From Ophiodon elongatus (taxonomy: Eukaryota > Chordata > Actinopteri > Perciformes > Hexagrammidae), in contig JACSYO010001972.1 in assembly GCA_016806645.1 (NCBI GenBank), positions 343,001-407,000 of the forward strand: 64,000 nucleotides of DNA. The letters are read 5' to 3'. Below, piece after piece: positions 1-13,100 of the stretch. A program made the translations under genes and the position numbers. Every line of letters begins with the position of its first letter. Position 1 is the first letter of the stretch. Under the pieces are notes generated by a model. The model did not search any database. It was not told the origin of the DNA and was given only the letters and a program-made list of their open reading frames with translations.

Positions 1-1029
1 TTTGGACAAACAAGTTTGTGATGGATAAGGTAGCTTTATGTACAAGGGATTGGATTGCTTTTGAAGATGTACTATAATATAAATTGTTTTGATTCTTAAG
101 TGTCCTTTTGTCCAATATTTCTTCAAATATTGGACCACATACCGATATAGACTATACAGTGAAGGCCATAGACGTTATTACCCTATGGGGAAATAATTCC
201 ACTGTGATGTCCGGGCATTTTCAATTAGGCAAGAAAAAATCCATGGCAGCATCATTGGAAGGATTTACTGTTCAAGGCACCTGTGACCCATCCTCTGACC
301 CCTGACATGGAAGTCAAATATTGTTCTGGGTCTTTAAATGTGCCTCTTAGATAAAGCCTGTCCCACCAGCTATTGATGGTTTATTGATCTGTGTGTGTCA
401 AATGACTACCACGCTGAAAGGGCTAATCTAAAATCAAGAACTCATACGCTGCAGTGGTTAGTCAAGCAAATATTCTGAGCCTAAATGTAAAGCATTTCAG
501 TCTATTGTTGACCATTGTGTAGTTTGTCAGCAGTGATAGTGTTCCATGTCTACGATCCATACATGTCAGTAATCCATAACTTTAACACCTTTTACTTGCT
601 GTTTTAGTAAAAGATGAATGACTCAATTGGTTATAAAAAAAAAATAAAGTAAGAAAGGTAGGGAGATCAACACTTGGTTTGGGTTTCACTGGAGGGTTTT
701 TGTCCTTCGATGGCATACATTCGGTTTCAGAGACTATTTCAACTTCACCAAGAAAAAGAAAATCACTAAAGATTCACTAATTAACGTCATTTTTTAATTT
801 CTCCTGAAAATAGTCATATTCAAAGCTATTTAATGACAAATCTCTGTTGGTTAAACCCTACATACAGGTGCATCAAAATCCTTGTAAAAGAATAGGATAC
901 GTCGATCCCAGAGACAACACACCGATAACAAAGAAAAACAAGTCAAAAACAATTAGATGTCCTCTTGTCTCTTTCCAGCAGTAAACCCACAGTAGATTTG
1001 GCTATTTTCCTCTTGTATTTAATGCATCA
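1..1029. other. intergenic, no feature recognised
   Basis: AT-rich unique-looking sequence. The short open frames (for example 108-305) have no recognisable motif and no plausible splice context. I see no repeat family or RNA gene here. Confidence 0.6.
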
Positions 1030-1260
1030 GACCTAGCGGACTCCAGCTTATTACAAATGATTTATTTGATTTTGTGAAGGCCATTATGAAATGCTGCAAC
1101 TTTCCATAGGCAGCTCTCAAGTAGCCTCAGCGTGTATGTAGCCCATACAAAAGAGCGACCGGTTGCTATGGAGCACAAAAGCACCATAGCCATTAGGAGA
1201 CTGATAGAGTTTTGCCTCCTGCCATCAGGACAAAACTATAATTAGACATTAATTGGGGAC
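1030..1260. promoter_or_regulatory. candidate conserved non-coding block
   Basis: This block of balanced composition stands out from the AT-rich surroundings and has no low-complexity runs. It holds TAAT-core homeodomain-type sites ('ataattagacattaattg' near 1240) and an X-box-like half site 'ggttgctatgg' near 1160. Such blocks are typical of vertebrate enhancers, but conservation cannot be seen from one genome, so this is inference only. Confidence 0.25.
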
Positions 1261-1280
1261 TCTATGAAGGCCCTGCAGTT

Positions 1281-1324
1281 TGTGTGTGTGCGTGCTCGAG
1301 CACACATACATGTATGTGTGTGCG
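1281..1324. repeat. TG-rich tract with two adjacent palindromes
   Basis: A short (TG)n tract is broken by 'gtgctcgagcac', a perfect 12-bp palindrome that extends to about 13-bp arms with one mismatch and one wobble. It is followed by 'acatacatgtatgt', a second perfect palindrome. The pattern is alternating purine-pyrimidine and could form Z-DNA or a cruciform; that is inference. Confidence 0.7.
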
Positions 1325-2068
1325 AGGTGGCCCTTGTTATAAAGGAGCATCCTAATGCTTAATTGTGCATATCTCAATTTGAATGCATCTGTTTCATTCA
1401 ATGAAGGGTATCTTTGAATTTCATGTAAGATAAATCAATATCATCTGATATTTATATTCAAGGAAAAAATTGCTTCAGTCGTAATGTATGTTGCGGCAGA
1501 TCAAAGCTAAACTAACAATCCTCATTTCACCCATCACAAATAATCTGTATTGCACAATGGTCTGACCTGGACTTAAAAACCCACACGACAACATGCAAGA
1601 CTCTACTTTAGACTTTAGATGTAGAATACTCTGAAGGTTTCATTCTGGGGCTGTCACAAAAAAATAGGTCTTTGTAGGGAAAATGGCATTATTTTGTATC
1701 ACTGCACCTCATCCAATGGCATCCTGTATCCCTTTGAAGGAATAGGAACTTCAGATGCAGGAAAATGAAAAAATTGCAATACTTTTCTGTCATTTTGTCT
1801 GGCTATTTTGAGTCAAATTAGCTCAAGGGGTGTTGCATCCGTCTTGTGTAACACAATGAGAGGCGCTGGTTTGTTGGGAATAGCGGCTGCACCTCTCCAG
1901 AAGATCAAAAAGGCTCGCGATAAAGCTGTGTTCCCCTGCCATTTATCAAGACATAAATATTTCTGATGAAATCACGCCAAGCAAAATCAACTTCTCATAC
2001 AGGATTGAATATGAGAGGTACAGGCGTTTATCTTGTAGTTAATTCGTTTTTCCTTTGACTAATGTCTC
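1325..2068. other. intergenic; possible conserved block at 1858-1990
   Basis: No genes are seen. The segment 1858-1990 (including 'ctcgcgataaagctgtg' and 'cataaatatttctgatgaaat') is more balanced in composition and looks like the other candidate conserved blocks. The remainder is AT-rich and featureless. Confidence 0.3.
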
Positions 2069-2150
2069 GATAAGATAAGATACACTTCATTGTCCCGCAG
2101 GGAAATTTGTCTTGGGCTCCAAATATACTTTTCACAGTGCCTTGCGCTTG
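2069..2150 (-). mobile_element. LINE 3'-tail fragment (fish 'aagataagata..tttattgtcccgcagggaaattt' type)
   Basis: The string 'gataagatacacttcattg' followed by 'tcccgcagggaaatttgtc' matches the widespread fish LINE or SINE 3' end written in antisense, usually seen as 'agataagata.ctttattgtcccacaggggaaattt'. Only the terminal 80 bp or so is present, so this is a 5'-truncated relic. Family identification is from memory. Confidence 0.55.
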
Positions 2151-2620
2151 AAAAAAAAATCACATTACCTGGAAGAAAAATATTGTAATTGACTTGTAAT
2201 ATTAAATATTTGTAAATTCTGACATTGTGATCAAATTCCAGGAAACTAAATGCATCAAATGAACTTCATTATGTCATTAATAATAAGAGGGTCATTATTT
2301 CTCTCCTATTTCTGCAGTGTCCATGCTGTCGACGTAATCGACACATAGAATGTGACAACAAGCAGACATATATGGAATAATTATCTCATTGTCATCCAGA
2401 GGGGGGAAAAATCTTGGCTGTTAGATTGCTGGACAATCAAATCTCCATGCCAACTAATTGATGTATTTCCAAAGGGATTGAACCACACAGGACTGATTTG
2501 CATGTGTGTGACAAGCTGCTACAGCTTTGACATCCCTGGATGTGATCCATGGAGGCAGAGGCAGATGTGGATGGATTACTGAATGTGGCTCAAAGTGTCA
2601 GTGGCCCCCGCTGGCCTTCA
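2151..2620. other. intergenic, no feature recognised
   Basis: AT-rich sequence between a LINE tail and a minisatellite. Two short open frames (2352-2582 and the start of 2527-2781) show no domain or splice context. Confidence 0.5.
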
Positions 2621-3056
2621 CCTACAAAAATACCAAAACAACCGCAAAGAGATGCAAAACATCTGCAAAGAGGCACACAACTACTATGAAACGGGGTAAA
2701 ACGACCACAAAGAGACAAAATGACTACAAAGAGACAAAACAACTACCAAGACACTCAAATGACCTTAGATACCCACAATGACCAGTCACAAAGTAACTAC
2801 AAAAGACTAAAAACAACTACAAAGAAACACAAAATAGCCACGAAGAGATACAAAACAACTTCAGAAAGACACAAAAGGACCAAAAAGAGACCCGCAAAAT
2901 GCTAGGAAAAAAAGGATAAAAAAAAAAAAAAAAAATAGACATAGACAAAGAATAACAAGAAGAAAACCATTTTGAAATGACACAAAACAAATACAAAGGG
3001 ACACACAACCACAGAGAGATGTGACTACAAAGAGAAACAAAACACAACAAAAAGAG
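2621..3056. repeat. degenerate minisatellite, unit ~17-18 bp 'actacaaagagacaaaa'
   Basis: Dozens of imperfect copies of 'acaaagagacaaaacaact' run head to tail, for example 2705-2750, 2815-2890 and 3025-3055. They are interrupted by an A-rich block near 2905-2940. The open frames on both strands here (Lys/Thr-rich on plus, Phe/Leu/Ser-rich on minus) are artefacts of the repeat. Similar 'accacaaagagacacaaaa' arrays are common in fish introns and intergenic DNA. Confidence 0.8.
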
Positions 3057-4007
3057 GCTCAACTATGTCTTGCTCCTATGTAGAAGAGGTGGCGGGGCCT
3101 TTTGCATGTCCACCGTCTCTTAACCCGGAGGCAGAGGCAGATCAATTATCAGCATCTTTTTACATGGTCAGTCAAAATTAAATACATATTTTCCTCTGTT
3201 TGATTCATTTTCAGTCATTTAGTCGAGACCGTAGCTGTGGAATCAACATTGAGGGACACTAAACCTGGGGCTTCCTGTTCTCCTCTCATTTTCTCCTCTC
3301 GCCCTGTATTCTCCTCTTCAGTCATCTCTTTTCATAACACTTTAACAAAAACTATCATCATCGACAGTGACATAGCCTACAATCATAGACGACATTCTAG
3401 TTTTCCACTTTTTAAATTTGAAAGTAATAAAAACAGTAGCGGGGTTAATTAAATGTTATAATAATGGCCTTGCATTCAGTAGTTGTCAACAGTAAAGCCT
3501 CAGATTACTTTACACAGTAAGGTTTAAAAATATAAAAATTTGACATCAGTACTTAAAAGTTTGTATCCTAAAATTGTTAATAACTGGCACCATGAAACCA
3601 ACGTCTACAGGTCAACTGGCTTTTTAATACGACACCTAATCCATTATTTGCCCCACAATAGGAAAATAATTAGAATCACTTCTGTCTGCAGTGCTCCCAG
3701 GAGCTCAGATATCCCCTCTTCATGTACAAAACCTTGTATCTTTGACTTTTTCAGTGAATCGTAATTTTCACTCATGTTAGAATAGTTTTTACAAACGATT
3801 CAACTGGGAGTTCCACGGCCAGCCAATTGTTAAAAATCTTCTAACGCCTCACATTGTCTATGTAACAACTGAGGATAACTTTTACCAACACTGCACAATC
3901 TGCTTTGTGTGTGGTGGGAATGGAGGCAGGTTTCCCTTCCCTAAATGTGTCAATTTAGGCTCGTTACATGCGTACATTGCCTTTTCAATATATACTCTCG
4001 TGGTTCC
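3057..4007. other. intergenic, no feature recognised
   Basis: AT-rich unique-looking sequence. I see no gene, tandem repeat or recognisable element. The short frames at 3237-3452 and 3540-3764 lack motifs. Confidence 0.5.
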
Positions 4008-4540
4008 CAGGAACTTGGTTAGGGTTAGGTTAAGCCAACAAAACGACTCGGTTAGGAAAAGATCATGGTTTGGGTCAAAATGACATTGTTGGCTACGTTA
4101 CGTACAAGACGCAAGTTAAGTTATGTTACGCAACCTAACCTACGTAACATTACGTTGCTTAACTTACGTACGTTACTGAAACCTCGAGACCTTCTTGTGA
4201 TGGGATCACATCCGCCGCGACACCAAATTGGGCCAGGGGCGGAGGACAATGGCCCCTTCCTCACTTCTCACCCCCCTTACGGCGCCCTAGCTCGAGCCAC
4301 ACCCGTCTTTGAACTCAGTTTCACGGCGGACATGAACAGCGGCCTCTTCGGGGGAAAGTCCTGTATTTGTTTGACTCATCCATCCCAGCCTCCTCCCTAC
4401 CTGCTATTTATCATTCTTAATACTACATCACCTGACCTGTACTCCCGCCATAACCGCATCCACGGAGAGCGTCATAGTTCGACACGTTAGACACTAACCA
4501 AGCTGCCGTATTTGAGGACTTGGGAGTGACAACAGACTGG
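4008..4540. mobile_element. probable fish interspersed repeat ('gttaggaaaagatcatggtttgggt' family)
   Basis: The run 'ggttaggaaaagatcatgg' and 'tttgggtcaaaatgacatt' followed by alternating 'ttacgtta', 'taacctacgtaac' and 'aacttacgtacgtta' stretches is a pattern I know as repetitive in fish genomes. The downstream 'gacacgttagacactaacc' and 'gtatttgaggacttggg' seem to belong to the same unit. A 141-codon open frame (4065-4490) lies entirely inside it and has no domain, so I treat it as a by-product. No clear terminal repeats or target-site duplication are visible. Confidence 0.45.
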
Positions 4541-7394
4541 TACTAGTATAGTTTGACATTGGTGTATTGCTACTGTTTCACACAGGATTATAAAATGTAC
4601 TGATAGTTTGTTAAATAGTATAGTAACTACCACTGACATCCAGCACAAACGTACATCATCATTCACTTGGTGTTGTGTTTGTGTCCACCTGATGAATTCA
4701 ACCTCCTTTTAGCTCTGCTTTTGGTCTTCACCAACACCCGGACAAAAATATCTGGCCTTTTTAGCTCCTCAGTGCTCCACTATGTTCATTAGCTAGCCAC
4801 TTACTTTTTTTTTCCACAATTCTATTGCGCTACAGAAGTAATATATTTATTTTTCATCCTTTTTTTTTGTCGTCTTCTTGAAATTCCTCTGCAAAGTCAC
4901 ATTAGCTCGTGTGTCACTTTTGTGCCCTCTGCTCTGCCGTCAGGGGCAACATTCACTTAGTCTCAATGCACTGATGAATATGTGCTACAGTGTGTGAGAA
5001 AAATAAATCTCTTCCTCAAGGCCTTTTTCTTTGATCGCCCTCATATTATCATCATATTATTAAAATATTTTCTTCAGTGCCATGGCAGCAGCGATTGCTC
5101 TATCGTCCCCACCTGATAGCGAGCTGTACATGCCGCATGGCTGATAGGGCTGGCAAGCTGCAGGTTCACTGTAACAACTTTAATATAGATGGATAGACTG
5201 TGGCCACCTCAATTTGTGAGTGTTTTGTTGCTCATTAATGAAACCAACTGCGAGCTAAATTCATATTTTCTATCAGTACTAATTCATCAAAAATGTATGA
5301 CACAAGACAAACTGGGAGAATGCCTGTAGGTAGGTATTGAATGAAAAGCTATACCACCTGTTCAGTAAAATTAACTACAGCTACGTAAAAAAAACACCAC
5401 ATTACAAAAAAAATTATATTCCACTCCTCAAGTCAAATCAAAGATAATGTTGCCAATATTCTGCAACAGTCCTTCAGAAAACACTCCATAAATGTCTAAT
5501 CAACTACTGAAAAGACAACGGAGACGGACCTGTGTGAATATTAACACCAGGTGAGAGGCAGCTGCTCAGTAAAGTTGGCGTAAGACTGCCCTCTGCTGTA
5601 GCCTGACTCTCTGACTGAGACCCAGGATGGGGGACGTATTGATGCATCCTGTGATCCGTGTGTGTCAGGATGTGGCAGTAACTGGAATGTTCTACTGTTT
5701 TGAAAAATGGTCAACAATTGCAAAATTGATATTTGTGCTCTGTATTGAAATCACTGATAATGCGATTTAGAAGTATTTCCATAAGAACTGCATTCTTTGA
5801 ACAAGTACAAAACACCATCATGGGACACGAGCAGTAGTTGCTGGAGACAATGTATGAAAGCAAATAATATCTGTAATAATTCAAATGAGCAAGTTAATAT
5901 CAAATTGTGAAACTTAACCCCTATATGAATAAAAAATGAATAAATACCACTCAATTGATAGCATTGAAATATTTAACTCTGAAAATCTAAATTTACTAGT
6001 TCCCTATTTTAGAGTAGTGAGTGACCTGATACCTGAAGTTAGATTTACAGCTTACTTAAATTCCGATCCGAAGATTCAGGTCAGGTCAAAACATCAGGTT
6101 GCTCAGATAAGATTAATTAAATTCAGGCAACCCAATCCATTTAAAACGATTCAAACCACCAAGGATAGCTGGATTTGTGAATCCTTTTGAAGGTTTTTGA
6201 AATTGCATAAAACAACATACAAATAAATAACATTGAATACGATCACATTAACAATATCGGAAATATACATTGCACAGCATAAGGTTATTGAGAGACGATG
6301 ATGATTTAAGTCAGACATCGGGGTTCACCTGTCAGTACCAACTGAACCGGCGCTCAGGAAGAAGCTCAGGGACAATAGCTGCAGCTTTGCCGCCACAGAG
6401 AGAAGAAAAGGGGATCAGTTAAAACCCATGGCAAGTACCCCGGAACATCTGGGCTGCTCGGATCAAACAATAAAGGGCAATGCAACCTAAAAGCAGATTA
6501 AAAAGCTAAGTCTGCTTAACTGTTAGCAGTTTGGACAGCCGTGAGTGTAAGTGTGAATTATGATAATAATGCAGGGTTAAACTAGCAGGGACTGTAGGAG
6601 GTGAAAGAGCAGAGTCAATTCATCATGCAGGGGCTCTACCAGTAGTATCCTGATTGCTCTTTGAAAACTGCACTCAACATATGTAATATGAAGATTAATT
6701 TATTTAATTGTCTTCCTTTCTTTTTTTGGCAAGCAATGTGGAAAACTGTGGACTGTGTGGACCCAACCAACTGAAACACACAGTAATGTAAGAGAAAGCC
6801 TTGAGCTGTAAAGGTCATTCTTGCGGTTTACTCACTGGCTTTTTCATCCCACAGTCTTGACACTCAGATACAAGAGCAAGTATATTTCTGTACAGATATA
6901 TGACAACTAAGCAAACTCCAATCAGTGGTGAAGATGAGTAAGAAAAAAAAGACATTGCACCCCAACATTTATGTATTCGCTGTTCAGGGGCTTTCCATCA
7001 TGTTACATATTTACACCATTGATGTCAACTGCTATTTCCAAAGTCAAGGGTGACAATTGAGATTTTTTGCTTAAATGCTTTAAAGGTTAATTATTTCATT
7101 AATACTTTTTTTGTAAGATTAGATATACATGTTTTTGTTTTATTAGAAATGACACAAAGCGAAGGGAGCGACCTTAAGCATATTGCAAATTGAGACCGTA
7201 AATTAGATGGGCGTGATGAAAATCTAAATTGAATCAATACAATTTAATTAATATTCAACAGCAATAGAGAATTAATAGACGTTGTCCAAACTGCTGTAAA
7301 TGCTCTGCTGCTGTTTTCACTGTTCTGTGGCAGGTTTCTCCTTTCAACCACATCAATGCTCATACATAACATGACGACTGAATAATATTGCAAA
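4541..7394. other. intergenic, no feature recognised
   Basis: Nearly 3 kb of AT-rich sequence with short T and A runs. No open frame carries a recognisable motif and no tandem array or tRNA is seen. Confidence 0.5.
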
Positions 7395-7800
7395 TGCATT
7401 CCCTGCAAATATACGTACAATTCATGTCAAAGGGTCGGGTAATTGACCAGCCAGCTAATTGATATTCAGCACTGAAGTCTCATAGGCGGCCGATTGACAT
7501 TCATTCTCTGCTGCCTGAGAACCAGTGCAGAGGAAACAAAGCCGCTGAGAGGAGGCTATATCACCGGCAAGCTGGTTGAATAGCCTCGTGTCCCGGACAC
7601 TCAGACTACTTCTTCTTCGTCTTCTTTTTTTTCTCCTTTTTTTTTTTTGCTCAAGATGTCTTTTAATGTATAAGAGCAGGGCTTTTTTCTTTAAAGAAGA
7701 TCCAAGAGAGCACCTGCGTTTGATTTCTGGGTCCGCAATTTGCCTCATTAGCTGTATATTCAATTAGGCTGCATGCCCCCTGTATTGTCAGGGGATCTGG
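7395..7800. promoter_or_regulatory. candidate conserved non-coding block (two parts)
   Basis: Two balanced-composition segments, 7395-7600 and 7680-7795, flank a polypyrimidine tract. They hold several homeodomain-type cores in unique sequence ('agctaattgatattcagca' near 7454 and 'cctcattagctgtatattc' near 7743). The second part ends in a small inverted repeat, 'cccctgta..tcagggg'. This resembles deeply conserved vertebrate enhancers, but it is inference without an alignment. Confidence 0.3.
7606..7651. repeat. polypyrimidine tract
   Basis: About 45 nt of almost pure T/C on the plus strand (cttcttcgtcttctttttttt...), giving a Lys/Arg-rich frame on minus and a Leu/Phe frame on plus. It could form triplex DNA in principle. 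Confidence 0.75.
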
Positions 7801-9805
7801 GTCAAACACTCAGGTCACTTTGAAGAGCTTGAGTACTCTATCCTTGGAGCTTAGAGCTCGAGCACTCTATCTGTTTGATACCAGACAACTGGCTGAAGAT
7901 TACCATCAAACACTTGTGACTGATCTTGAGCTAAATGAGTGACAATGACTTTCTGATTAAATGTTCCTCATCCCACAGTCTACTGACCTCAACAACTCAC
8001 CCACATTATACAAAGTCTGACAAGTAAAAACAAATCTGCCTGGCAGAGCGCACGAGGTACACGAGTCTGTTTGTTGCTCAAGATATTAGGAATGTAAAGA
8101 GGTAAAAAGGTAAAAAGGTAGAAACATAAAGGTGAGAAGATCCTGTCAGGGAGTTCAAGACGTATTTAGCTAATGGCTGAAATTCTTTTCAGAGTGGGAA
8201 AAAAATGAGAAGAACAAACGGGGGGAAATTGATGAAAAGAATTTGGAAGATTACAGTGTAATCAAAAGAGATCGCGTTACCTGAACTGGCAATGACCTTA
8301 CTTTTTATGCTCGTGTGGAATGAGCAATGGGTTCAAACTGCCATTCTTCAGCAAGGTCTATCTCATAATATATAGATATAGATATATATATATCAAGCAA
8401 ACTTAAAAAAGAAATCGCAAGAACGCATGGCTGTAATCCGCCAGTTAACACAGTAGAAGAAGCGGAGGTTACGAACTGGAAACAAAACAAGACGGCTTGG
8501 CCATTTAACAATCTACGAGAGAAAAGATAGAGAAAGATCTTCAGGAATTTGTTTCAATTGGCCATGGTTCATGCTGTCCGGACACAAAAACAAGCATTTG
8601 CGCGATATGGCGAAATAAAAACGTGGCCATAATCAGGCTCTCTTTGAGTTACTGTACCTGGTTTCACTAAACTTTTTGTTGGAGGAAAAGTAATTCCTCC
8701 ACGACTACATTTCCCTATCAACAAAACGTGAAAATGTTGTTGATTACATCTGGAAAGTCACAAAAAAGATGATACTGGACAGAAAAACAAAATGTTCACT
8801 GACAACGTATTCCATTTGTCTTCTACAATTCTATATTTATAGCAAATATAAGTCATTAAACTTTTTCATGCTTAGGCACCTCATGGTTCATGGTCTTGGT
8901 TTAATACAGATAAAGTCGACAGTGACTAGAAGCACAAGACCAGTGTGTTTATTGACATGTTTGGTATGCCGACGATCCACCACCGTGCTAGAACTCCTGT
9001 GCGTACATTCACTCATAAAAATGTTACATGTGAACACAATCATCCCCGGCTGCGATTACGTTTCTTACCACAACATTATTGGGGAAAAAAAGCAAAGGGG
9101 TTGCTTTGAGGCGCGTGGTTCCATTATTACGTCACAATCCTGGTTGATAGGGTTAGGAGGGTATCACAATGTTAATGTAACATAACTTGATTATTTTCCG
9201 TTACTTTTGGATTACCTCAATACCAAATACGCAAATACGAGAAAAGAACATTTTTGAATTTCCACCAGTATTTTGGATGTAAAGCAAAAGACGGGAACAA
9301 CATCATCGTACAGTGCAAGTTAAGCCTATCGGCTGTGAAAATGCTGAATCATTTGGCCCATTAGTGCTATCAGATTTTATGCAGTACGCATATAAATTAA
9401 ATCATCCTGATTTGTGCTGTATTATGTTTGCTGGAGCAGAAATTTTAAGTGGTTCGCTCATTTACTACAAACCATGCCCTCTCTGCAAAAAGAATAATCT
9501 TGATGAATTGGTAAGGGCACAAACCCTTCTGCTCTGTTGCCCCGTCTTGTGATATCTTTCCCCCTTTTTTGGTTTTACATTTGGCGAAATTTCCACCCAG
9601 TGAAAGCATTATTTTTTTCCCACAAAAGGCCAATAAAGTGCTGTAATCTGTGCGCATGTTTTTAAAACGTATTTCAAAATTGCAAATCTGATAATAATCC
9701 CCATTTTTGCAAAATGTAACAATATGTATGTCGGTTATCTGATTGAGTCTTTTTCTTCAGTTACTGTTACAGAATACAGTCACCTTTTTTTGTATCCTTT
9801 TGGAC
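7801..9805. other. intergenic; small TA/GATA tract at 8364-8394
   Basis: No gene is seen. The segment 8364-8394 is an AT/GATA simple repeat (tatatagatatagatatatatatat). A 138-codon open frame (8769-9185) has no domain, signal or repeat and lies in low-GC sequence; I regard it as chance. Confidence 0.5.
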
Positions 9806-9810
9806 CCTCT

Positions 9811-10143
9811 GCTAAGTCCCGCCTCTCAAACACAGACTGGCCAGTCATAGCGTAGCATCAGCAAGCTCCGACCAGGGACTGACGACAAACATTGGACTGT
9901 GCAGCCTTAGACTCTCATGCAGCGGTTTCAGATGTTCTTCATTGTCGGAGCTAGTCATGGTTAAACGTTGTGTAATAGTGATACTGGAAGGAAATATATG
10001 TTTACGTTTCTAAGTAAAAACCTGTGGAGCTAACATTAGCAGAGTACATAAGCAGATCTTTAACTAGCGTCTAATAATGATGCGGATGGGTTTATATTGG
10101 AGTTAGTTGAAAGCGGGGTGCTTCCGACGTCAAGGGGCGGGAC
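9811..10143. mobile_element. MITE-like repeat with 'GTCCCGCC' terminal inverted repeats (copy A)
   Basis: The left end reads 'aagtcccgcctctcaaacac' and the right end 'cgtcaaggggcgggac', so the termini are inverted copies of GTCCCGCCcCT. The interior 'cagtcatagcgtagcatcag' recurs, diverged, at 24525-24600. Size (about 330 bp), inverted termini and lack of coding capacity suggest a non-autonomous DNA transposon. The family is not identified. Confidence 0.5.
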
Positions 10144-13100
10144 AAAAAAAATCTGTATTTGACTCCCTGGGAATGAGAATAGGCTTAACTTTTGCACAGC
10201 CCTTAGAAAATATATATATAAAAAAAAAAATCTAAATATAAAAAAAATGCACGGAATCATTGATGGTAAAAAATAAATGTATAAAAAACTTGTAGAGTGT
10301 ACAACTGTCAGTATCTCACCAGAAAAAGTACATATTATTTGCAGGAATAAAATGTGATGTGCCATGTGTTTCGCTACTATGGTTCAGTCTTGGTGGCGAG
10401 CAGAAGCAAATAAAAGATGAGTGAGTAAATTTGAACACGGCTGTTTTAAAAAAAAAAAATCTAATCTGTGCAAGACTACATAACAAGACAACCGAACTAA
10501 GTGAGAATAATTTGTGCAACCTCCGTGTGTTCACACAAGGGCTCATGTGGAGATGCACTTATTTGCAACACTATATTGGTGAAATGAACCTTTATTAAAG
10601 AGCAATATTCTCCATATACCACCTGCTAGTCTCATAATGAGAAGGGATTCAAATTAGGGAGAGGCGCTCCTTTCTTCAATGGCTGCCTGTTTCTTTTCAT
10701 CAGTGAGCGCTTCAATAGAATACAATGATGGAGCGGAGAAAGGGTGAAGAAAGGAGAAAATAATGTACAGCACAAAGCGAACCATTTTTCACAGTTTCAA
10801 GTCTTAACAAGGAGGAATTTTCTGAAGCAATAACCTTATTAAATACAAGGGGTTCTCCAATTCTGTATTGAAAAGAAAAATAAGGGACACAGGTAGACCA
10901 GAGGACAAAGTCAAAGGCTATTTAAAATGGTGAGGTGGTTATGAGAATGGTGATAGATTTACCTGGCAGTGGAGCTCAGTGCTCAATGCGGAGCTCCTTA
11001 ATATGTAATTATATTATAAACTAGATTAATCCTCATATAAATGTGGACCAAATAATGCACAAATCAACCTGTATGTGGCAGCTGTTTAAAACAGTATCGG
11101 TATAATTTTTTTTTACGATTGCTTAAAAAGGATTAATTCTGATCATAAATAGAGCAGCAAACGAATATTCGCTTTGTAAAGATGAAGTGGAGTAATGTCT
11201 ACCTGAGCAGAGAATAAAGTACACTTCATTCAAAACTATACCAGTCTATAAAGACACAACTTTGTCACGGTATGGCACACGCACGGTTCATACCATCTGA
11301 TTCAGTTTGAACCATTGACACACTGCTGTGCTCAAATCTACAACACGTTCTACTTTTCTAAACGATACTGTCTGGTTTGGATTTTTCAGAGATATTGTGA
11401 GAGTGATATATTGACCAAAAACAACTCACAAGACAAGTACTTAGAGCACACTGATGAAAATATTTTTTTTATTTCCACATTGTAAAATCCATCAATTCAG
11501 GTTTGCTCTGTGGTGTGCACAATGATGGAAAGAGAGTTAGAGGAAGTAGTTTCTTCTGATACTGTTATGAGCATATGAGTATTGTGATAGCACACATTGC
11601 ATTTGTGTTCTCAGTCTTTATTTGCAGCATGCGCCAAATGAAAAGCCAAAGACTAGAGATTGTGTTTTATACTAAGCAGCGGGCAATTGGCTTGAGTGAA
11701 TTGCGATGCAACAATGCAATTTTTTAGAAAACTTATATAGTTTTGAATTAAGTGTTTGCTTTTGAAAGAGATGTACGATATTTTGTGTATTTTATTTTTT
11801 GTACGTAGAGTTTCGACAAAGAGAAATAAAAAAATTGTGGATTAGCTTTTACAAAAAAAAACACTGTAATGCAACCAAAACACTTCACACACATCTCACG
11901 ATCAACTGTTCATTATGTCCAAGAGGGATATCTAATTCATAACCATATATACAAACGGACGTTGACTCTGAGTGAGAAAACTGCTCATGGATTTTAAAAG
12001 ATGTGACTGAATGCATTTTGTGTCAAAACATTGAAAAGTGATACACACTGACTTCTGTTGTTCTGACTTTGTGAAGAGAAAAAGTGAACTCACTACTGAG
12101 AAATGTGGGTTAACAATTGTAAAAAATATTAATAATGATAAAAAATAACTAATAGAAGTGTAGAAAAGGAGCCTGCCAAGCTCAAGCAAAACCAATTCCT
12201 GAAGTGAAAGCCATCTCCATATTACCAAACTGCAGGAAGTCAAATCCAGCAGTATTAATCTAATACCGTTTAAGGCCTGCATCAAGAGCGGTATATGAAA
12301 AGGGGTCACAATCATTTTAAGCACGAGCTGAAAGCTTTTAGTGTATGAAACAATCTGAAAGAATGAAACACCCCCTGATACCTCGAATCATTAAGATATG
12401 AGCAATCTGTGTCGAGTCTAGCCCTTACACGCTTTGAAAACCGAATGTGCTCTATATAGTGAGAGCATATTTCTTTAATTTTTAATGACTCAATAATTGT
12501 CATTTATAGACTTTATAGATTTTTCTGGTAGAAAGTAACAATAAAAAGGCATAATGCTGTGTTTCCTGATGTGTGAAAATTAAGTATTTTCTGATGTCTG
12601 AACACTTTGTCTTAAAAACGAGTGATTAACTAAATACAACAGAGATTAAATACCTAGAAAAGTGCAGATCTCCTGCTGAAATATTTGATTGAATGAATAC
12701 AAATCACAATTGCCCCATGCACACCACGAGCGCACGAGTCGCATCGTTATTCACAATATTAACAGTCAATGAAATATGTTGTCAATAAGAAAAGTGTGAT
12801 TCGCTGCAACCATTCGAGGTTCTGGAACATAGAGTCATAAATGAGCACAAAAACTATTAGGCTGATGGGTCCAGCATCTGTGGACAGACAGAAAGGAACA
12901 CTCACGCATGCACACACACTCACATGACCGAATACATCATCACCTGGCAAAGATAACAAGTGTAATAATGTTTAGACCATGACTGACCCGGTCGACTGAG
13001 GTCATTTTGCATAAAATGCTAAAATTATTTGGATTTTTTTATTCAAATTAACCTCGTTAGACAACAGAAACCCAAAAGTAATTTAGCATAGAAAAGTATT

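Noticed and set aside
2621..3056. CRISPR-like regular spacing in the 'acaaagagacaaaa' region
   Set aside because: Units are contiguous and degenerate with no unique spacers; a eukaryotic minisatellite.
4065..4490. 141-codon plus-strand open frame
   Set aside because: It lies wholly inside a probable interspersed repeat. It has no domain, no splice context, and a composition explained by the repeat.
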